Part shown: one piece after another, positions 43,010 to 51,855 of the stretch | Layout: each line of letters begins with the position of its first letter | How positions within the stretch are numbered: position 1 is the stretch's first letter | Origin: Candidatus Nitrosotenuis uzonensis | GTDB taxonomy: Archaea > Thermoproteota > Nitrososphaeria > Nitrososphaerales > Nitrosopumilaceae | DNA: 64,000 bases | Direction: 5' to 3' | Assembly (NCBI RefSeq): GCF_000723185.1 | Contig: NZ_CBTY010000008.1 | Coordinates: 296,677 to 360,676 of the forward strand | Notes under the pieces: model-generated | Database searches by the model: none | Told to the model about the DNA's origin: nothing | The model's input: the letters and a program-made list of their open reading frames with translations, nothing else | Made by a program: the position numbers and the translations under genes

Positions 43010-45199
43010 TTACGGCTCAAGACCCGTAGCCTCTCTGAATACGTTAATCTGTCCTTCTGACATGAATATCACATCAACTGGTATGATGCCTACTTTGCCA
43101 AAGCCGCAAGTTGAAGGGTTTGGGTCAACCATTGTTGTTCCATCGGATGACACCACCGGCGATATTTCACTGTGATAGTGTGATGCATCACAGTTTGGCT
43201 CGTGTGCCGGAACTTCGACGAACTGGGAAAGTGGATAATACTTGCCTCCAATTACAAGCGCAGCTACCTGCCTGCCCGCCTGTACTTTTTCAGGCTCCGT
43301 TTTTGTGCCCTCCTTTGGCTGCTCAGGCAGATTTGCAGTGTTGATTTTCATTATTACCTGCATGTCATCTTTGACTGCTTTTGCTACTAACCAGTTATCA
43401 TCAAACACTGCCGATATTGGCATATGATCAGGTACACCATAGTAGTCTTTGAAGAAATCAGGACCTACCGCAGTGCCAAGAATACTAGTAATCTTGCCAG
43501 TGCCGCCACTCGTACTTTCAGATGTTATAGTATTTTGATTCCATAGCAGCTCATCTAGTACTTTTCCCGATGGGAGGCCAAGCGCAGTTTCAAGGTTCTT
43601 TACGTTCTGCTTGTTTGCATTTTCCACGCTGGCAATTGCAGCACTCATCTTTTGGTGTGTGTCTATTTTTGGAACTGATATTATTTTTCCCTTCACCGAA
43701 TTTTCAAGATCAGATTGCATCAAACTGTGCTTTGCTGCAGTTTTTACTAGATTTTGTGTGCTTTGCTTTGCAATTCCTTGGGTCTTTGATAATAGTTGGA
43801 TTCGCATTTCTACATCTTTTAGCTCTGAAGCAATTTTTTGGGCATCCTTAAGATCTGATTGTTCTTGTGTCTGCTCATATTTTTCCCACGCATCATCAAT
43901 GACGTTGTTGAATATTTGTTTTTGATATATTGTAATTTCAACAAGCGAGGATGTTATTGCCTCATTCTGTCTGCTTATCACATACAACTCTTTGAATTTC
44001 TTGCTTGCGATAGCAGATACTGATTTTTTTGTCGGAGGCTCTGATAATGTGATGATTTTCTTATCCATCATATACTCAATGCCAGATGTAAAATCAGCAT
44101 CAGAAATGGTGCCGTCTGCCCACCACTTGGCATTCTGCTTTATCCAGGATGGAATACTGAGATTCTCGTTTATCAAAATCGTTCCATCAATGTTTGTTTC
44201 CATACTTGTTAAAATTATACCGTGCATTGCCAAAAAGCCTATTCCAGATGCAAAATCAGCATCAGAAATGGTGCCGTCTGCCCACCACTTGGCATTCTGC
44301 TTTATCCATCCAGGTATTTGCTGGATTGTAAATTCATCATCGAGTATGGCATACAATTCATCATGGTGCAGGCTTGTAGCCGATGATGTAATATCGCTAC
44401 ATGGGATATCCTCCGTAACTGTCTTTACCTTAAATTCAATTTCTGCATTACCATACTGCGTTTCTGCTGTCGTTACAGTGTATGTCTTCTCTCCATTCTC
44501 TCCAAGCTCTTGCAGGTCGACTTCAAGTGTGCCTATTCCTAGTGACTCGTTACCCCTAATAGTATACAGTATATTCTGGATGATTACTGCGCCTGCTGCC
44601 GCAACAAGCAAGCCGCCCATAGTAGAGCCTTCTGCTGCTATATACCCTACCTCTATTGCAAGCTGTCTAAGGGTCGCAAAGCTGGCTGCTTTAGCTGCAT
44701 CCACCAAAATTCCCTCCCAGTTGGGCCATCTTCCATTTACGTTGTATACTGTAAAAACAGCGTTCAGGGTACCAGTAGGGTGACACTCTACGTGAATGTA
44801 TTTTGTGTGCGCAGCAAAATCACGATTGATGGCCTTTTTGTATGTAGATGGCGCATTGTGCGGCACACTATCATGAAGCTGTAGATCCCATCCAGACAGA
44901 TTAAGCTCAGTCTCCAAAATGTTGCGATGTCCTGGTTCTGAGAAGCTGTATAATACTGCAACCTCACCAGTCATAAACCCGCCAGGATCATTAAAATCCG
45001 CAAAGCCACCTTTGTAATTTATTTTCAATCTTGTTAATTCTGCTGACACTGTAACCTTATCTCCGTATTGTTCCAATAATCGTTCGGCATAGGAACTATT
45101 ACTTGGAATAACGATTAATGTAATGCACAGAATGATTGCAATCGCCAGTTTCAGATTATACCGTCTGGGCGATATCAATAACTGTGTTGGAATATTCAT
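43010..45199 (-). CDS. Secreted protein with tandem WIKQNAKWW repeats
   Basis: A 729-residue secreted protein. The signal peptide is at about residues 15-42 (AIAIILCITLIVIPSNSSYA). A beta-rich N-terminal region follows, then a short hydrophobic stretch near 205-225. Two copies of the motif IPxWIKQNAKWWADGTISDADF are near residues 295-345; this motif recurs in many secreted thaumarchaeal proteins, function unknown. A long helical region (about 400-560) and a C-terminal beta domain complete it. A TATA-like atttttaaata directly upstream could drive a shorter form starting at a TTG near 45178 (ISPRRYNLK). It lies 24 nt after the last pilin gene. Confidence 0.8.
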   Translation of the reverse strand: MNIPTQLLISPRRYNLKLAIAIILCITLIVIPSNSSYAERLLEQYGDKVTVSAELTRLKINYKGGFADFNDPGGFMTGEVAVLYSFSEPGHRNILETELNLSGWDLQLHDSVPHNAPSTYKKAINRDFAAHTKYIHVECHPTGTLNAVFTVYNVNGRWPNWEGILVDAAKAASFATLRQLAIEVGYIAAEGSTMGGLLVAAAGAVIIQNILYTIRGNESLGIGTLEVDLQELGENGEKTYTVTTAETQYGNAEIEFKVKTVTEDIPCSDITSSATSLHHDELYAILDDEFTIQQIPGWIKQNAKWWADGTISDADFASGIGFLAMHGIILTSMETNIDGTILINENLSIPSWIKQNAKWWADGTISDADFTSGIEYMMDKKIITLSEPPTKKSVSAIASKKFKELYVISRQNEAITSSLVEITIYQKQIFNNVIDDAWEKYEQTQEQSDLKDAQKIASELKDVEMRIQLLSKTQGIAKQSTQNLVKTAAKHSLMQSDLENSVKGKIISVPKIDTHQKMSAAIASVENANKQNVKNLETALGLPSGKVLDELLWNQNTITSESTSGGTGKITSILGTAVGPDFFKDYYGVPDHMPISAVFDDNWLVAKAVKDDMQVIMKINTANLPEQPKEGTKTEPEKVQAGRQVAALVIGGKYYPLSQFVEVPAHEPNCDASHYHSEISPVVSSDGTTMVDPNPSTCGFGKVGIIPVDVIFMSEGQINVFREATGLEP
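44082..44308. repeat. Direct repeat of 65 bp (44082-44146 and 44244-44308)
   Basis: The two copies differ at a single base (position 8) over 65 bp and encode the two WIKQNAKWWADGTISDADF units of the secreted protein, 162 bp (54 codons) apart. Near-identity that includes synonymous positions suggests recent duplication or gene conversion. Confidence 0.9.
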
Positions 45200-45223
45200 T
45201 CATATTTAAAAATGATCAAACAA

Positions 45224-46942
45224 TTAGTTTGGAGATACACGCAATACAACTTCAGCAAGCGGGCCTATCACTATATTTCCATTAACATATCCGTCTGCTA
45301 GAACGTACATTATGTATAATCTGGTGTCAGATATTGGTGGTGCCGTTGCCGTAAACGATATTGTCTTGCCAACTCCACCAGCTCCGGTCAAATCAGAGAG
45401 TAGCTGTCCTACCAGCTGCGATGAGCCGTCGGGAAACGACTGGAATGTCGGGGTCGTAAAACCTGTATTCCCTATTACATTAACATCAGACCAACCCCTT
45501 GGGATGTTGATTATCAATCTAGAACCTGCACTTATTTTGTTTGCAGTTCCACTCTCCATGTCTGCCAGTACCACATGAAATGTCTGCGTCGAGCCAGGGA
45601 GAATGCCAGTTTTGTTTGCTATTATATCCACAGTGTTGGTCGAATCCACCACTTTTGAGATATACACGTTAGGTATCGATGATGATGTTCTCATTGCAGT
45701 ACCATATGCAGACTTGCCGAATTGACCAAGTGTTGTAAACACATTTGTTTGCACTACGATAGTCTCAGGCTCAGTTCCGCTTCCCTGTAGATCTCCAGGT
45801 GTAACTTTGACCATAAATGGAAATACCGATTTAGCAGGTATTAATTGAGGCGATATGGTGTTTTTCCACATCAATTGATTTAGTGTTGGACACGACCAAT
45901 GGTTTGATGTAGGCGGTATTGTTATCGTGCTACATCCAGAATCAAATATTTTATCATTGGCATTTGCAGGCGAGGTCTGTGTGCTGATTACCACCTTGCT
46001 TACGTATATTGGTTGATCAGTAGGATTTACAATGTTAACCCCCCATACTCCCTTATCAGATGCATCACCAAAGGTATTTGGTATTACCATGTAAATCTCT
46101 GGACGCGAGAAAAGATCCGACGACACAATTGAACCCGGTTCAGAATTATCACGTAACAACACTATTCCTTGATCAGTATTGCTCTGCTTTGTAATTCCTG
46201 TAGGTTTTTCTATTCCCTGAGCAAAAGTCGAGAACGTAACATTAGTTCCTGCAGGCCCCATCAGCCTGTATTTCCAAGAAAGTATTGCCGATTCTGCCGG
46301 AAGCAGGTCTGATTTTATCTGCACTATTGGCGATGAGGCAAGTACTGCAGTTGGCGGACTAACCGTTATTGGCCCCGAGGTGACATTAATCATTTTGGTG
46401 TTTCCAACATTTGTCACATAAAGTAATGCAGTCGCGTTCTCGCCAAGCCTTACATCTGGCGGATTGAGTATCAGTTTTGCCTTCAAGCTGTTAGAACCGC
46501 CCACACTGAGACGCTCTGCCGTTTTTATCGTTCCAAGAGAGGATACCAGTTTGACATCGTATTCACCCGGATTAAGGAATATCTGCTGATTTTCCGCTAC
46601 ATCGCCACCATATCCAGGCGCAAGTACCGAGTCCGCATAGTTGAGATCATACTTTACAGCCTGAGATGTTCCTGTCTTATTAACGAGCCACAACGTGTCA
46701 ATTACAAGCGAATTTGAGCCCTGATTCTGCACATACACGACAATCTTGTTGTTTGCACCTACTGACGCTACGGCGTAGAACTTTTCCTGAATTTTCTTTA
46801 TTTCAGCATCAGCTATTGTTTGCTGTGCCGATATCATATCTGACTGCGCCTCTATTACAAGATACGATACTGACATACCTGCAGTCATCAATACCATAAA
46901 GAAGACAGAACCGATTACAGTGGAGATTGCGCGCCTTTTCAC
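45224..46942 (-). CDS. Type IV pilin-like protein, large (class III signal peptide)
   Basis: A 572-residue protein with a very short leader (MKRRA) followed by the hydrophobic helix ISTVIGSVFFMVLMTAGMSV and YLVIEAQ, the class III arrangement with cleavage expected after the RRA. The large extracellular part is beta-rich and contains CARDB-like segments (NKIVVYVQNQGSNSLVIDTL and ATALLYVTNVGNTKMI). Its size is much larger than a typical pilin, suggesting a tip adhesin or minor pilin. It overlaps the next upstream pilin gene by 4 nt, so it is co-translated with it. Confidence 0.82.
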   Translation of the reverse strand: MKRRAISTVIGSVFFMVLMTAGMSVSYLVIEAQSDMISAQQTIADAEIKKIQEKFYAVASVGANNKIVVYVQNQGSNSLVIDTLWLVNKTGTSQAVKYDLNYADSVLAPGYGGDVAENQQIFLNPGEYDVKLVSSLGTIKTAERLSVGGSNSLKAKLILNPPDVRLGENATALLYVTNVGNTKMINVTSGPITVSPPTAVLASSPIVQIKSDLLPAESAILSWKYRLMGPAGTNVTFSTFAQGIEKPTGITKQSNTDQGIVLLRDNSEPGSIVSSDLFSRPEIYMVIPNTFGDASDKGVWGVNIVNPTDQPIYVSKVVISTQTSPANANDKIFDSGCSTITIPPTSNHWSCPTLNQLMWKNTISPQLIPAKSVFPFMVKVTPGDLQGSGTEPETIVVQTNVFTTLGQFGKSAYGTAMRTSSSIPNVYISKVVDSTNTVDIIANKTGILPGSTQTFHVVLADMESGTANKISAGSRLIINIPRGWSDVNVIGNTGFTTPTFQSFPDGSSQLVGQLLSDLTGAGGVGKTISFTATAPPISDTRLYIMYVLADGYVNGNIVIGPLAEVVLRVSPN

Positions 46943-47595
46943 TTTGCATCACCGCTCATAACCACAAACTCTGTTGCACGAATGCTTCCAAAGTCAACTA
47001 ACACTTGTAGTGGTCTTGCAAGTTGTATGTCTGGCGTGATGTCTTTTGAAAGCTTTGCAACCAGTATTACTTCCTCATCAGGAAATATCTCGTTGCTGGA
47101 TTTTTGCAGCCATGACGATGTGACAATGCTAAACTTGCCATTTTGCGGATATTTGCCGGAAGAATCATCGGAGCTTGCATCAAGATGCACGCCCCATGTC
47201 TGCTCATCCCATACGTGTGTCATTCCGGATATCCGGATGCTTTTTATGTAAAACGAATTCGTGCTCACATTTTTTATCTGGACTGCAATGAATTCTGTCC
47301 CGCCGTTCTGTGGTATACTATCAGCTAAGGCAGAACACGATTGTGTGCAGAGTTTTTTATCAAAACGGTTCTCAAGTGTCTGTACATCAAGTAACCCTGT
47401 AGAGTCACGCGTATCATATCCAATCAGCTTGACAGCATAGGTAGGCGATACTGGTGATGCAGTATTTGCCCCCATGCTCCCAAATCCGCTTCCCTGCATC
47501 AGATTTGCAAGAAATAGCGAGCCTGCTGCAGTTATGCCAAGTAGCATAAGTGTGGCTATTACTTCAGATATGCCACGTCTTGTCCTCATCATCAT
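46939..47595 (-). CDS. Type IV pilin-like protein (class III signal peptide)
   Basis: A 218-residue protein. The leader MMMRTRRG is followed by ISEVIATLMLLGITAAGSLF, a perfect class III signal with cleavage after Gly. The mature domain is beta-rich and contains two close Cys (KLCTQSCSAL) that could form a disulfide. The overlap with the genes on both sides is 4 nt, so the three pilins and the zinc-ribbon gene form one translationally coupled unit. It is probably a minor pilin. Confidence 0.85.
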   Translation of the reverse strand: MMMRTRRGISEVIATLMLLGITAAGSLFLANLMQGSGFGSMGANTASPVSPTYAVKLIGYDTRDSTGLLDVQTLENRFDKKLCTQSCSALADSIPQNGGTEFIAVQIKNVSTNSFYIKSIRISGMTHVWDEQTWGVHLDASSDDSSGKYPQNGKFSIVTSSWLQKSSNEIFPDEEVILVAKLSKDITPDIQLARPLQVLVDFGSIRATEFVVMSGDAK

Positions 47596-48092
47596 GTGTT
47601 AAACGGCCTCGCCATAATCTCAAAAAAATTACCCTTTGATGTGAGAACTGAAATTTTGTATTCAGAGTTCAGGTAGTTAGGATCATCCCATTTTTGTGAG
47701 AATTGCAGATCTGCCTCAGTTATGATATTTGTGCCTGTCTTTGGCTGTGCCCTAACTGCAATTGACTTTTCGTTGACAAGTATTTCCTGCGTATCCATCT
47801 TTACCATCAATATCTTTACGATCATACTTTCCACACTTCCGACATTTCGTATAGATAATGTGACTTGGTTACTATTTGGATCAAACATTATGTTTTCAAA
47901 TACAAGCGATTCCCGGCCACCTTCATTCTGATATGTAATTCCGCTGGCAAGCCTGTTTGTTATCTCACCTGTCTCATTGAGTCCCTTTGTGAGCACCACT
48001 GTGCCCACTGGAACCACCAATGCGAGCATGAACAGACTACCAACTATCTGGTTTACTCCGCGCCTGTCTTTGGCAGATCTTGATAGAATCAT
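47592..48092 (-). CDS. Type IV pilin-like protein (class III signal peptide)
   Basis: A 166-residue protein with leader MILSRSAKDRRG followed by VNQIVGSLFMLALVVPVGTV, again a class III signal cut after Gly. The mature part is short and beta-rich (ESLVFENIMFDPNSNQVTLS). The size fits a major or minor pilin. It overlaps the upstream zinc-ribbon gene and the downstream pilin by 4 nt each. Confidence 0.85.
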   Translation of the reverse strand: MILSRSAKDRRGVNQIVGSLFMLALVVPVGTVVLTKGLNETGEITNRLASGITYQNEGGRESLVFENIMFDPNSNQVTLSIRNVGSVESMIVKILMVKMDTQEILVNEKSIAVRAQPKTGTNIITEADLQFSQKWDDPNYLNSEYKISVLTSKGNFFEIMARPFNT

Positions 48093-49159
48093 CTTGCCGC
48101 CGTCACACCAAGATTCATTTTCTGTGATACGATTTTTTTTATCTCGGAGAGGATCTCCTGTACGTTCTGTGACGCAATTACAGTGGCATTGTATTTTGAT
48201 GCCACAGATTTTGTCTTCTCACTTATAGCTGGATACCCTGCCAGAATAGCCGTATTTGGCATCGTATCAAGAACTTGAACTATTCTAGAGTCAACCGAAT
48301 TTGATTCCGAATTGTTTATCAGAATGAAAACCGACTGACCTTTCTTGTTCGTCGCATAAACGTCAATTATGTGATCGTTTCCACTCTTCCCCTTAACAAG
48401 ATAGTTCTCCTCCACTGCAAGCTCGAATTCCGAGAGTGTCTTTACGACATCATTTTTTAATTTCAAATAATCAAACTGGAATCGTTCTGAGCTTGCAACC
48501 GAATAACCATATATTGTAACAGTCATTGCCTCAGATATTGAAAAATCATGATCATACTCTTTGCAATACAGTCTTATTGTTGCATCATCAAACTTTTCCC
48601 CACAATCACTGCAAAAATACCATGCGGCAGGAACACGCATCTCTTTTTGTGGATTTTTAACCACTTTATCACATGAGGGACATTTTAGTTGACTGTTATC
48701 TTCTGAGAATCTGGACTTTTCTGCAAGATAACCGCAGCTTTTGTGCTCAAATAGGTGCAGCCTTTGAACGCAGATAGAATCGCACTTTGGGCAGAACATA
48801 CGCACGTTTACCAGAAATGAGGACTTGTGGTGCGGACATACAAGAAACTGGTTGTGCACAAACCTTTCCAGAAGAGGTGGCTCTGTGCTTGCCAGCATAT
48901 CCATAAAGCCTGTCTCATTAACTGCCTCGCCTGCCTCCTTTAATGCAAGATAGAGATAACGGCCTTCCTCATAGTTGATATCAGGCAGTATTATCCCGTT
49001 GTAGTTTTCCTTTGCCTTCGACAGAAACTTTGAGATTCTCTCTCTGTTTTCCTCTTGCCATGACTTTGCATCTGGTTTTACCTTTGTTCCAAATGTTTTT
49101 TCTTTTGACGTCTTGGAATTTTTTCCAATGTTGAATAGCTTTTTGTTTACCTCAAACAT
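48089..49159 (-). CDS. Zinc-ribbon protein (TackOD1-like) with nuclease-fold-like C-terminus
   Basis: A 356-residue cytoplasmic protein that heads the pilin operon. A charged helical N-terminus (1-70) is followed by a Cys/His-rich region at about 105-215 with CPHHKSSFLVNVRMFCPKC, LKCPSC and YFCSDCGEKF, resembling the thaumarchaeal output domain TackOD1 found in TACK-archaeal signalling proteins (recalled family, not searched). The C-terminal 100 residues (HIIDVYATNKKGQSVFILIN onward) look like a PD-(D/E)xK-type alpha/beta fold in which the E-x-K is missing, so nuclease activity is unlikely. It may regulate pilus expression or assembly. Confidence 0.65.
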   Translation of the reverse strand: MFEVNKKLFNIGKNSKTSKEKTFGTKVKPDAKSWQEENRERISKFLSKAKENYNGIILPDINYEEGRYLYLALKEAGEAVNETGFMDMLASTEPPLLERFVHNQFLVCPHHKSSFLVNVRMFCPKCDSICVQRLHLFEHKSCGYLAEKSRFSEDNSQLKCPSCDKVVKNPQKEMRVPAAWYFCSDCGEKFDDATIRLYCKEYDHDFSISEAMTVTIYGYSVASSERFQFDYLKLKNDVVKTLSEFELAVEENYLVKGKSGNDHIIDVYATNKKGQSVFILINNSESNSVDSRIVQVLDTMPNTAILAGYPAISEKTKSVASKYNATVIASQNVQEILSEIKKIVSQKMNLGVTAAR

Positions 49160-49211
49160 ATTTACCCCTAGTTTGTCTGCGCGGCATTAGGTACAATACA
49201 ATGCAAATTCC

Positions 49212-49226
49212 ACATTTGGTAAATGT
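49212..49226. promoter_or_regulatory. Palindrome ACATTT-N3-AAATGT between divergent pilus operons
   Basis: Perfect 6-bp arms with a 3-bp spacer, centred at 49219, 26 bp before the ATPase start at 49245 and 60 bp before the zinc-ribbon gene start at 49159. The position coincides with where the ATPase TATA box should be, so a bound regulator could block or tune both operons. The TrmB-like protein of the same locus is a candidate binder. Confidence 0.45.
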
Positions 49227-49244
49227 AAACAGAATGTTGTTCAG

Positions 49245-50942
49245 GTGAACTCACAATCGCTTATGTGTGATTTTATGCGTGTAATTGCAGTGAAAAGCAG
49301 CAAATTTCCACATAGTAACTATTTGATACGAATAAGAAAAACAAACCCGATTAATTTTTCAAAATTCATAGTAGATAAAAAACAGACAAAGCTCCAAGAA
49401 GCTGTAAGGCCAGAGATTGACAGTTCTGTCAAGCTTGACAGCGACATAATTCCAAAATTCAAAACGCTTAACAAAATAAGCTTTGAGGATGCAGAGATTT
49501 ATTCTGGTCTGATCAAGGATTCCACATCAAAGAACGGTTTTAGATACGTAATCATCGAGCCGCAGATGAGCAAAACTGATGAGACCAACTTTAAGGTAAT
49601 AAAAAAACTACTCATATCAGAGCTGGACATATCGCTTAATCACATAAAAACAAAAAAAGAAGCTGCGCGTGAGCTCAAAAGTAAGATTCTTCACCTTATA
49701 AGAAAATACAATATTGAAATCCCCACAAGGAATCTCTCCAAGATCACATATTATGCAGTTCGAGATTTTGTCTATCTTGGCAAAATAGAGCCATTAATGC
49801 GAGACCACATGATAGAAGAGATTAGTTGTGATGGCACCGGCATACCACTTTATGTATGGCACCGCGAATTCGAATCTGTTCCAACAAACATAGTATACGA
49901 AAGTGAAGACGAGCTTAACAATTTTGTCCAAAAGATGTCCTATATTGGAGGCAAGCACGCCTCGCTTGCAAACCCAATAGTTGACGCATCGCTGCCCGAT
50001 GGCAGTAGGATAAACCTGACGCTTGGAAGCGAGATTACAAAAAGAGGAAGCACCTTTACAATCAGGCGTTTTAGGGCAGATCCAATCACAATAGTGGATT
50101 TGATAAAATTTAGAACCATCTCAGTATACGAGGCAGCATACCTTTGGTATGCGGTGGAGAACAATTCCACCATGCTGGTCGCAGGCGGTACTGCAAGCGG
50201 CAAGACAACGCAACTGAATTCATTGTCCTCGTTCATAAGACCAGGACAGAAAATAGTGAGCATAGAAGATACGCACGAATTAAATCTATTGCATGAGAAT
50301 TGGATACCTGCAGTATCACGCCAAAATTTTACTGACGGCCAGATAGGTGAGATAACCCAGTATGATTTACTCAGGGCGGCTCTCAGGCAACGACCAGATA
50401 TCATTATAGTTGGAGAGACAAGAGGAAGGGAAGCATACACACTGTTTCAGGCAATGGCAACTGGGCATGGAGGATTCTCGTCCATACACGCAGATTCTGT
50501 TGAGGCCACACTCACGAGGCTGACATCATCTCCAATGGACGTTCCAAGAACTTTGATTGCAAACACGCTTGACATAATCACATTACAGCTAAAAATGCGA
50601 GTAGGCGACAAATCTGTAAGAAGAGTCATTCAGATATCAGAGATCGCAGGCATCGATAACAAGACTGGCGAAATAAAAACTCACGAGGTCTTCAAGTGGA
50701 ATCCTCATGAGGACAAACATGAATTTGCAGGCAACAGTATTGTGATGAACAAGATCAAGGAAAAAACGGGCACGTCCGATGATCAGATAACATACGAGCT
50801 GAAAAAACGCAAGACGGCACTAGAATGGCTCGTAGAAAACAACGTACGCAGTCACAAGGACGTAATTAAAAACATCCTAGAGTTTTATTCCAATTCAGAC
50901 AGATTTTACGAAAAAAAGAGGCTGATCATAGAAGAATGTTAG
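49245..50942 (+). CDS. Type II/IV secretion ATPase (TadA/ArlI-like) of the pilus
   Basis: A 565-residue ATPase that powers pilin assembly. Walker A is VAGGTASGKTT near residue 313. The His/Asp-box region SIEDTHELN follows, then Walker B-like RQRPDIIIVGETRGREAYTLFQ and the His box GHGGFSSIHADSV. The N-terminal 200 residues form the usual membrane-facing domains. The GTG at 49245 is the longest start; Met codons six and ten codons later are alternatives. It overlaps the first membrane platform gene by 7 nt. ArlI of the archaellum is a relative, but no arl genes are nearby and two platform genes follow, which fits a pilus. Confidence 0.92.
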   Translation: MNSQSLMCDFMRVIAVKSSKFPHSNYLIRIRKTNPINFSKFIVDKKQTKLQEAVRPEIDSSVKLDSDIIPKFKTLNKISFEDAEIYSGLIKDSTSKNGFRYVIIEPQMSKTDETNFKVIKKLLISELDISLNHIKTKKEAARELKSKILHLIRKYNIEIPTRNLSKITYYAVRDFVYLGKIEPLMRDHMIEEISCDGTGIPLYVWHREFESVPTNIVYESEDELNNFVQKMSYIGGKHASLANPIVDASLPDGSRINLTLGSEITKRGSTFTIRRFRADPITIVDLIKFRTISVYEAAYLWYAVENNSTMLVAGGTASGKTTQLNSLSSFIRPGQKIVSIEDTHELNLLHENWIPAVSRQNFTDGQIGEITQYDLLRAALRQRPDIIIVGETRGREAYTLFQAMATGHGGFSSIHADSVEATLTRLTSSPMDVPRTLIANTLDIITLQLKMRVGDKSVRRVIQISEIAGIDNKTGEIKTHEVFKWNPHEDKHEFAGNSIVMNKIKEKTGTSDDQITYELKKRKTALEWLVENNVRSHKDVIKNILEFYSNSDRFYEKKRLIIEEC

Positions 50943-51853
50943 GAATGCTCAAAAGCAAACAATATGAGAAAAGTCACCAGCCATCCGGCTTTCAAGTGTT
51001 CAGCTACAGATTGCTCAACCGCCACATAGGTTTTCTCTACACTAGGTTGACTGACCTTAGAGACAACATAAGACAGGCAATGATGCCCATTCCATACGAA
51101 GTATACGTTGCAAGCATGGTGCTCTCCAGCATGATTGCTATGATAACAGGAATCGTGGTTGCTGTGATTGCGCTTTCATACTTTAATGTTGACACTCCTG
51201 TCACGTTGCTTCTTGGGGCAATGGCAGGCCTTGTCTTATCAGTAATGGTTTTTTTTGGTATGCAGGCAGTGCCCGTACTCAATTCCAAGAACAGATCAGC
51301 CAAATTATCAGAGGAGATTCCACATTATATTGGATACATGGCCACTCTTTGTGCAAGCGGACTTTCGCTTGAAGGTGTCTTCAAGTCTATTGCAAAGGAA
51401 AGCTCGGACGAGGAGATAGTCAAGGATTCCAAGTTTGTAACACGCAACGTAGAGATACTTGGAATGGATATACTCACCGCGATAAATGACCTGATAAAGC
51501 GAACACCCAAAGGACCATATTCGGAGTTATTAGAGGGAGCAATAATCACATTCAAGTCGGGCGGGAACTTGCGCGAGTATTTTCTTGCAACTGCCAAAGT
51601 TCATCTTGAGGAAAAAAAGCTTAACGTAAAAAGGTCAACAGAATCACTTGGTATTCTTGCCGAGATGTATACGATTTTGCTCATCGTATTCCCCCTTATG
51701 GCAGTAATCATGCTTTCAATTATGGCAATAATGAATCCAAATCTTGGTGGCTTTGACCTTCTTACTTTGATGAACATGCTCACATACGTGATGGTTCCGT
51801 TGTTTGGCATAGTGCTTCTGATTTTGATGAACTCGATGGTTCCAAAGAGGTAG
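50936..51853 (+). CDS. Pilus assembly platform protein, TadB/TadC-like (T2SSF domain), first
   Basis: A 305-residue membrane protein. Two hydrophobic pairs flank a cytoplasmic helical T2SSF domain: helices at about residues 60-80 and 85-105, then IPHYIGYMATLCASGLSLEGVF to about 215, then two C-terminal helices (AEMYTILLIVFPLMAVIML and MLTYVMVPLFGIVLLILM). It forms the inner-membrane platform on which the ATPase acts. It overlaps the ATPase gene by 7 nt and is followed by the second platform gene after 2 nt. Half-sized, split platform proteins are typical of Tad-type systems; ArlJ of archaella is one longer protein. Confidence 0.88.
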   Translation: MLGMLKSKQYEKSHQPSGFQVFSYRLLNRHIGFLYTRLTDLRDNIRQAMMPIPYEVYVASMVLSSMIAMITGIVVAVIALSYFNVDTPVTLLLGAMAGLVLSVMVFFGMQAVPVLNSKNRSAKLSEEIPHYIGYMATLCASGLSLEGVFKSIAKESSDEEIVKDSKFVTRNVEILGMDILTAINDLIKRTPKGPYSELLEGAIITFKSGGNLREYFLATAKVHLEEKKLNVKRSTESLGILAEMYTILLIVFPLMAVIMLSIMAIMNPNLGGFDLLTLMNMLTYVMVPLFGIVLLILMNSMVPKR

Positions 51854-51855
51854 AC

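Noticed and set aside
43111-44783. Several plus-strand open frames opposite the WIKQNAKWW protein, including one of 263 residues
   Set aside because: They mirror the minus-strand coding sequence, repeat the 65-bp duplication antisense and have no family resemblance.
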